A DNA stretch of 33,421 bases from contig CADCVR010000029.1 of NCBI GenBank assembly GCA_902806205.1, forward strand, positions 1 through 33,421, in the 5' to 3' direction. The notes beneath the pieces were generated by a model, which was given only the letters and a program-made list of their open reading frames with translations, did not search any database and was not told the origin of the DNA. Positions 30,697 through 33,421 of this stretch are shown here, one piece after another (the first letter of the stretch is position 1; each line of letters starts with the position of its first letter). A program made the translations under genes and the position numbers. This stretch comes from an uncultured Solirubrobacteraceae bacterium. GTDB taxonomy: Bacteria; Actinomycetota; Thermoleophilia; Solirubrobacterales; Solirubrobacteraceae.

Positions 30697-31617
30697 GTGA
30701 TCCAGATCCGCCCGGTGCGCTCCGACCAGCCTCCCGCCGATGCCCTCGTCGCCGCGATGGTCGCCGAGCTGCGCCAGCTCTACGGAGCGCTCGAGTTGCG
30801 CGACGCGCCGAGTGCCAACCCCGACGAGCTGTGGGCACCGCACGGCACCTACCTCGTCGTGTTCGCGGGCGGCGAGCCCGTCGCGGGCGGCGGCCTGAAG
30901 GCCCTGAAGCCCGGAGTTGCCGAGGTCAAGCGCATGTTCGTCACCGAGCCCGCGCGCGGCCACGGGTACGCACGGTGGCTGCTGAGCGCCCTGGAGGACG
31001 CGGCGCGAGCGCTTGGCCACACGCGCCTGCGGCTCGACACGGGCCCCAGGCAGCCGTTCGCCCGGGCGCTCTACGAGAGCGCGGGCTACCGCTCGATCGC
31101 GGCCTACAACGACAACTACGCGGCCAGCTTCTGGGGGGAGAAACGGCTCGACGTCAGCCCCCTCGTGCTGCGGGCGGAGCCAGCCAAGGCCGAGCGGCTC
31201 CTGGCGGTCCAACGGGCCGCCTACGCCGCCGAGGCCGAGCTCATGGGCTGCGACGGGATCCCGCCGCTGCACGAGCGGCTCGAGGAGCTCCTCGAGCTCG
31301 AGCGTCAGCGCTGGCTCGGTCGCTTCGAGGGCTCCACTCTGGTGGGCGGCCTTGCGTGGGAGGAGGCCGGCGCCGCGGGGATCGATCTGCTGCGCCTCGT
31401 CGTCGCGCCCTCCGAGTGGCGCCGGGGGCACGCGACGGCGCTCTTGGACGCCTTCGACGAGCTCGTCGGCCCGCGGCCGGTGAGCGTCGCGACCGGTTCG
31501 GCGAACGCCCCCGCCCTCGCGCTCTACGCGCGGCGTGGCTTCCGGGTGACCGGAGAGGAGGAGATCGCCCCGGACGTGCGGCTGACCCGCCTGCTGCGGC
31601 CGGGCGTTCCTGGATGA
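30697..31617 (+). CDS. Protein with two GNAT acetyltransferase domains
   Basis: This 306-residue protein has two GNAT repeats. The first (about 1-155) has a clear acetyl-CoA motif A, VKRMFVTEPARGHGYARWLL, and motif B ARALYESAGYRSI. The second (about 165-306) has LRLVVAPSEWRRGHATALL and ALALYARRGFRVTGEE. Tandem GNATs are seen in mycothiol synthase MshD and other actinobacterial enzymes; the sequence does not match MshD closely enough by eye to name it. GTG 30697 is preferred: the in-frame ATG at 30673 would overlap the divergent ftsY start codon. The substrate is unknown. Confidence 0.82.
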   Translation: MIQIRPVRSDQPPADALVAAMVAELRQLYGALELRDAPSANPDELWAPHGTYLVVFAGGEPVAGGGLKALKPGVAEVKRMFVTEPARGHGYARWLLSALEDAARALGHTRLRLDTGPRQPFARALYESAGYRSIAAYNDNYAASFWGEKRLDVSPLVLRAEPAKAERLLAVQRAAYAAEAELMGCDGIPPLHERLEELLELERQRWLGRFEGSTLVGGLAWEEAGAAGIDLLRLVVAPSEWRRGHATALLDAFDELVGPRPVSVATGSANAPALALYARRGFRVTGEEEIAPDVRLTRLLRPGVPG

Positions 31618-31635
31618 GTCGCTCGACGGATTCGC
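31610..31635. repeat. 26-nt interspersed repeat, copy 2
   Basis: This copy matches 18122-18147 at 24 of 26 positions. It contains the stop codon of the double-GNAT gene and lies at the convergent junction with the HAD gene, 16 nt from its stop. Confidence 0.5.
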
Positions 31636-31650
31636 CTCGGTGGAACGGCC

Positions 31651-32289
31651 CTAGCGGTCGGTGATCTCGCGCACGGCCGTCAGGAGGTCGGGCGCGAGGA
31701 TCTCGGGTGCGCCGGCGGTCTCGGGCAGCACGCCGTCGTCGGCGCTGATCCACGCCGTGCGGAACCCGGCGCGCGCGGCGCCCGTGACGTCCCACCAGTG
31801 TGCGGCGACGAACCAGGCGTTCTCGGGCGCCACCGTCAGCGCGTAGACCCGCGGATCGGGCTTGTAGGCTCGCACGGCGTCGGCGCCGTCGATGCGATCT
31901 ACGCGCACCAGCAGCCCTGCTGCGTCCAGGGTGTGGCGCCCGGCGACCGCGGCGGAGTTCGTGAGCACCGCGACGCTGTGGCCGTGCCTGCGCAGGTGGT
32001 CCAGCGCCGCCGCCGCCTCCGGCCGGGCCGGCAGCGCCGCGGCGACCTCGACGGCCTGCTCGACGGGTTCGAGCGGCAGGCCGGCGAGGATCGCGCGGCG
32101 CGTGAGCGCGCCGCGCAGCAGGTCGGGGAAGCGGCGGAACGTTCCCGTGAGCGTGTCGACCATGCTCATGGCGATCGCCTCGTCGAGGACCTCGGGGCCG
32201 AAACGCGCGGGGGCGGCGCCGCCCCACGCCGCCGTGAGTGCAGCGGTGTCGGTGAGCGTTCCGTTGAGGTCGAAGACGACGGTGGTCAT
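31651..32289 (-). CDS. HAD-superfamily hydrolase, haloacid-dehalogenase-like
   Basis: The 212-residue protein has motif I FDLNGTLTDT (D7 nucleophile), motif II LTNSAA (about 109-114), the lysine motif YKPDPRVYAL (about 140-149) and the late motif HWWDVTGAARAGFRTAWI (about 163-180). The last two resemble L-2-haloacid dehalogenases (type II). In motif I the residue two after the nucleophile is Asn, neither the Asp of HAD phosphatases nor the Tyr usual in dehalogenases. The reaction is therefore uncertain. Its ATG overlaps the stop of the upstream ORF (TGATG). Confidence 0.82.
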   Translation of the reverse strand: MTTVVFDLNGTLTDTAALTAAWGGAAPARFGPEVLDEAIAMSMVDTLTGTFRRFPDLLRGALTRRAILAGLPLEPVEQAVEVAAALPARPEAAAALDHLRRHGHSVAVLTNSAAVAGRHTLDAAGLLVRVDRIDGADAVRAYKPDPRVYALTVAPENAWFVAAHWWDVTGAARAGFRTAWISADDGVLPETAGAPEILAPDLLTAVREITDR

Positions 32290-32678
32290 CAGCGCGAGCT
32301 TCGCATGTCGGTGAACCGGGTCCGGGCGCCGCCGACGGCCGCGCGGACGGCTTGCTCGCCGGATCGAAGCCCGAGAGCCGCGGCCGGCATGGGGACCGCG
32401 TCGCCGAAGTGGCGAAGGTGCGAGATCGTTGCGTCCGGCCGTCGTCGCCGGTGCGGATGAGCTGTCACCGCTCGTCGCCGTCGTCGGACACGATCGGCAC
32501 GGGCTCGGCGTGGCCGAAGACCGGCGGGGGCGGTGGGAGGCCGGCTCACCGTCGACCGACGAACTCGCCGGACGCCCGCCGGTCCGCCCGGCGAGAAGCG
32601 GGCGTAGCCACCGCGATCCTCCTCGACGCTCAGGCCCGTGTGGCCGGGCGGACGACGGTTGAACGGCCGGGCAGCCAT
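32289..32678 (-). pseudogene. Probable frameshifted small gene upstream of the HAD gene
   Basis: The 392-nt stretch between the HAD gene and the last gene holds one open frame of 129 codons. Its first ~33 residues (MAARPFNRRPPGHTGL, EEDRGGYARFSPG) and its last ~35 (VPMPAAALGLRSGEQAVRAA, ending FTDMRSSR) look coding and the stop overlaps the HAD start as TGATG. The middle is Arg-rich nonsense, while another minus frame there looks coding-like (VFGHAEPVPIVSDDGDER). This suggests a gene with frameshifts, or two short ORFs run together. No family recognised; it may also be no gene. Confidence 0.25.
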
Positions 32679-32681
32679 CGG

Positions 32682-33421
32682 TCAGGTTGTCGTGTCCGGC
32701 AGGTGACGGCCGACGTGCCCGACGTAGATGCCGCGGGCGACGGGGCCCGAGCCGTCCGCGACGTGCAGGTAGATGCGCGCGATCAAGCCGGCGCCCGAGC
32801 CCGAGCCCAACGCGAGGTGCGGGCCGAGGTCGAGCCGGTGGCCGTCGTGGGTGACGGCGTAGTCGTGGGGGCTGCGCGAGCGGGCGAGCTCGGACACGTT
32901 GCCCTTGTAGGTCAGGCCGGCCTCCGTCGCGGCCTGGGTGAGCGAGACCCCCATCTCCCCGCCGGCGTAGCGGCCGGCGATCACGTCGAGCTTCTCGAGC
33001 GCATCGAGGATCTCGCCGGGACGGCGGTACGGCGAGTCGGCGGCCGACGCGGTCGCCGCGTCGGTGAAGACGAGGTGCGCACTCCGGGCGGCGGCGCGCT
33101 CGACGGCCTCGCGGACGGTCCCGGGCGGCGTGTCGGCATCGGGCGGCGAGGCGTCGGGGGCGGCGCCTGCCTCGGCCAGGTGGGTCGACAGCCGCGTGAT
33201 CGTCCGCTGGTCACGGGTGCCCGCCTCGCGCAGCTCCTCGACCTGGGTGAGCAACTCCTCGCGGTGGGCGCGGACGGCGTCGAGCTCGTCCTGCAGCGCG
33301 ATGATCTGCGCGTCCGGGGCAGCAGCGGCCGGCGCGGCCTCCTGCGCCTGCTCACGGCGGGCGGCCAGGCGGCCCTCCGCGGCGGCGGCGCGCTGCTCCG
33401 CGGCGGTGAGCGCGCGCTCGG
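32682..33421 (-). CDS. Coiled-coil protein of unknown function (5' end outside window)
   Basis: The frame is open to the right edge, so only the last ~246 codons are seen. The visible N-terminal part is an Ala/Arg/Glu-rich coiled coil (up to about the TTG at 33254 and beyond: RREQAQEAAP, LQDELDAVRAHREELLTQVE). A linker rich in Ala, Asp and Pro follows. The C-terminal ~110 residues are a compact domain: RPGEILDALEKLDVIAGRY, GLTYKGNVSELARSRSPHDY, ARIYLHVADGSGPVARGIYV, ending GHVGRHLPDTTT. A coiled coil fused to this kind of C-terminal domain is something I associate with actinobacterial accessory proteins without known function. Not named. Confidence 0.75.
   Translation of the reverse strand, partial: ERALTAAEQRAAAAEGRLAARREQAQEAAPAAAAPDAQIIALQDELDAVRAHREELLTQVEELREAGTRDQRTITRLSTHLAEAGAAPDASPPDADTPPGTVREAVERAAARSAHLVFTDAATASAADSPYRRPGEILDALEKLDVIAGRYAGGEMGVSLTQAATEAGLTYKGNVSELARSRSPHDYAVTHDGHRLDLGPHLALGSGSGAGLIARIYLHVADGSGPVARGIYVGHVGRHLPDTTT

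Noticed and set aside
30697-31617. Mycothiol synthase MshD
   Set aside because: The tandem GNAT layout fits, but I could not recognise MshD-specific motifs, so only the domain call is kept.
1-33421. CRISPR arrays, tRNA or rRNA genes, prophage or toxin-antitoxin modules
   Set aside because: No regularly spaced repeats, T-loop-like sequences, rRNA segments or recognisable toxin/antitoxin pairs were seen on either strand.

Overview
The window is uniformly very GC-rich, has the dense overlapping antisense ORFs of such genomes, and carries an actinobacterial gene set: a WhiG/FliA-type sigma factor, a coiled-coil protein ending in a resuscitation-promoting-factor (Rpf) domain, a DrrAB exporter, and the block rpsP-khpA-rimM-trmD-rplS-lepB-lepB-rnhB with comM-dprA. 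Gene content and order, and several small proteins of unknown function, suggest a deep-branching actinobacterium of the Thermoleophilia/Solirubrobacterales type. That placement is an inference from gene content, not from a marker-tree analysis.

Layout. (1) 1-5182, accessory flavour: an IS30-family transposase running off the left edge, then a WYL-type regulator whose effector half is missing on the insertion-sequence side, a divergent drrAB-like drug/lipid exporter, and a DUF2079 membrane protein. (2) 5197-10622: envelope and regulation genes, mostly on the minus strand: coiled-coil Rpf-like hydrolase, two conserved proteins of unknown function (one a zinc ribbon), whiG-type sigma factor, Xer recombinase, a 94-residue plus-strand ORF, and an L,D-transpeptidase. 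(3) 10709-16274: epimerase / acyltransferase / HAD nucleotidase operon, a divergent alpha/beta hydrolase, and ilvD. (4) 16305-18111: two proteins of unknown function and thiD. (5) 18243-27584: dprA-comM, yraN (inverted), rnhB, two tandem signal peptidases, rplS with a long acidic tail, trmD, rimM, khpA, rpsP and ffh. (6) 28035-31617: SPFH protein, NfeD, ftsY, divergent double-GNAT protein. (7) 31651-33421: HAD hydrolase, a probably broken ORF, and the C-terminal part of a coiled-coil protein running off the right edge.

Functional links. ffh, ftsY and two signal peptidases form a protein-export neighbourhood beside the ribosome/tRNA-modification block. The Rpf-like enzyme and the L,D-transpeptidase act on peptidoglycan. 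SPFH and NfeD form a known membrane pair. At least seven genes have a TANNNT box 7-10 nt before an ATG/GTG start, which suggests that leaderless transcription is common here.

I found no clear new multi-gene system. The most unusual items are the IS-associated loss of the WYL domain next to an exporter, the ~100-residue acidic tail on ribosomal protein L19, the tandem cysteine-containing signal peptidases, a 26-nt repeat in two distant intergenic sites, the leaderless-promoter pattern, and the coiled-coil protein at the right edge. I saw no tRNA, rRNA, CRISPR array or convincing riboswitch. Positions I derived by counting may be off by one or two bases.
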